Assembly (NCBI GenBank): GCA_045104975.1
Contig: JBGCCY010000302.1
Location: forward strand, 1 to 6,831
Origin: CAJQQY01 sp045104975
GTDB lineage: Bacteria > Bacteroidota > Bacteroidia > Chitinophagales > Saprospiraceae
Length of the DNA stretch: 6,831 nucleotides
Direction of reading: 5' to 3'
The position numbers were made by a program, and so were the translations under genes. The notes under the pieces were generated by a model. That model was not told where the DNA came from. It did no database searches and saw nothing but the letters and a program-made list of their open reading frames with translations. Of this stretch, positions 6,218 through 6,831 are shown in pieces; the stretch's first letter is position 1; each line of letters begins with the position of its first letter.

Positions 6218-6315
6218 TTTTTAGACGCTGACTTTTGATGATCTTTTATGACTCTTCATGTTTTTTGCTTGCAAAAAAAAAATTATAGGAAGTCATAAAA
6301 GTCAGCGTCTAAAAA
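6218..6315. repeat. Long imperfect palindrome with 19-bp perfect arms between convergent genes
   Basis: TTTTTAGACGCTGACTTTT (6218-6236) is the perfect reverse complement of 6297-6315. Inside, CTTTTATGACT (6243-6253) also pairs with 6291-6301, so the left arm carries an 11-base extra piece, TTTTGATGATC. The centre is a tight hairpin, TTTTTTGC-TT-GCAAAAAA (6261-6278), within a run of ten A (6273-6282). The outer symmetry continues loosely (CACTTTTGAT near 6205, ATCAAAGTG at 6319-6327), reaching into the last codons of the DUF1232 gene. Each strand reads T-tract, stem, A-tract, the wrong order for an intrinsic terminator. A MITE-like palindromic element or a structured RNA fits better. No clear target-site duplication is visible. 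Confidence 0.85.
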
Positions 6316-6319
6316 AAAA

Positions 6320-6709
6320 TCAAAGTGAGTCATCGACTTCATTTAATTCGTCCTCATTAATTTCTCCAAACCATTTCGTCATTTGTTTGCGAGCATTTCC
6401 TCTCACTTCATCATTAATATATCCTGCAATCAAAACCAATCCAAAACTCAACACCCCTAAATCATCAGTATAACCTAAAAATGGAGTCAAATCTGGAATC
6501 CCATCTATTGGCGAAAGGAAGTATCCAAGTGCTCCCAAAACAACTCGTTTGGCCCAAGCTGGGGTGTCCGATCTTTTGAAAGCGTAATATAAAAGGAGTG
6601 CGGTGTAAACTGTTTTTTGGCCAGCCTGAATTGCGTAGTTTTTTATTTTTTCCCAAAAATTGATTTCGGAATATTTATCGGAGTATTTTTTAAATGGATT
6701 ATTTTTCAT
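6320..6709 (-). CDS. YkvA family (DUF1232) membrane protein
   Basis: The 129-residue protein carries the DUF1232 signature YFLSPIDGIPDLTPFLGYTDD (63-83), with the conserved SPID-x-IPD core (66-73) and the Asp pair (82-83). It is flanked by hydrophobic stretches at about 54-65 and 84-98. This family is membrane-associated and widespread, with no established biochemical role. The N-terminal 30 residues are basic and aromatic; the C-terminus is acidic (EINEDELNEVDDSL). A TTG directly precedes the ATG at 6709; I chose the ATG because it gives a normal MKNN start. Length is typical for the family. The stop codon abuts the 6218-6315 palindrome. It points away from the right edge, so an upstream partner may lie outside the window. 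Confidence 0.9.
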   Translation of the reverse strand: MKNNPFKKYSDKYSEINFWEKIKNYAIQAGQKTVYTALLLYYAFKRSDTPAWAKRVVLGALGYFLSPIDGIPDLTPFLGYTDDLGVLSFGLVLIAGYINDEVRGNARKQMTKWFGEINEDELNEVDDSL

Positions 6710-6831
6710 CAACTGTTCTATTTTCTGATTAACATCAATATCTGAGAATTGTTTTTCAATATAAATTTAATAAAAAATCCACAGATCATTTTTTCGATAA
6801 AACCCACCAAAAATAAGCTAATCCACATCTT
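6710..6831. other. Upstream region of the DUF1232 gene at the window edge
   Basis: These 122 bases are A/T-rich. On the minus strand two frames enter from the right edge and stay open briefly, one stopping at TAG (6718-6720) and one at TGA near 6786. Either could be the tail of an upstream gene, but neither piece is long enough to call. No tRNA or strong hairpin is seen. Confidence 0.4.
6808..6815 (-). promoter_or_regulatory. Possible -7 promoter element for the DUF1232 gene
   Basis: CAAAAATA on the plus strand reads TATTTTTG on the minus strand, a perfect TAnnTTTG match. It would give a leader of about 90 bases before ATG 6709. The -33 partner would fall at or beyond the window edge, and such A/T-rich matches arise easily by chance. 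Confidence 0.25.

Noticed and set aside
6218..6315. Reading the palindrome as an ordinary bidirectional intrinsic terminator
   Set aside because: Both strands have the T-tract before the stem and the A-tract after it, and the inner hairpin has the same order, so no U-tract follows a GC-rich stem.
6258..6473. 71-codon plus-strand frame across the palindrome and the DUF1232 gene
   Set aside because: It starts inside the palindrome and is mainly antisense to a solid DUF1232 gene.

Overview
The window looks like a chromosomal segment of a low-GC member of the Bacteroidota. Four things point that way. Starts lack Shine-Dalgarno sequences and are instead preceded by A/T-rich bases. A perfect TAnnTTTG-type -7 element lies upstream of the lipoprotein gene. 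The lipoprotein has acidic residues just after its presumed lipid-anchored cysteine. The 484-residue TPR-like protein has the N-terminal pattern I associate with an uncharacterised Bacteroidota family. CGA dominates the arginine codons in most genes. This placement is inference from sequence style, not from a marker gene.

Layout. At 1-1083 (+) is the 3' part of paaK (phenylacetate-CoA ligase), cut by the left edge. Four bases later (1088-1573, +) comes a small four-helix membrane protein of different codon use, carrying a 17-T homopolymer inside its reading frame. A hairpin flanked by an A-tract and a weaker T-rich stretch (about 1572-1616) ends this strand. It also ends the convergent gene at 1641-3791 (-), which encodes a 716-residue cysteine-rich, beta-sandwich-like protein with no signal peptide. 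The 342 bases from 3792 to 4133 hold short perfect inverted repeats but no convincing gene. A short lipoprotein with 16-residue VDEVDTA repeats and an acidic tail (4134-4553, -) is divergent from the 484-residue alpha-helical protein (4726-6180, +). That gene converges on a YkvA/DUF1232 membrane protein (6320-6709, -). Between the two lies a long imperfect palindrome with 19-bp perfect arms. The last 120 bases hold a possible promoter and no gene I can support.

How the genes relate. I see no single pathway. The genes alternate in strand, and only paaK and the small membrane-protein gene are close enough to share a transcript; their different codon use suggests the second may be a later insertion. 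PaaK (aromatic catabolism) and YkvA are recognisable families. The other four proteins have visible architecture but no function I can name.

Most worth a second look: the poly-T tract, where a one-base change in either direction creates an immediate stop; the 6218-6315 palindrome, whose T/A tracts are in the wrong order for an intrinsic terminator; the repeat-built lipoprotein; and the 716-residue protein, which combines surface-like folds and 14 cysteines with no visible export signal.
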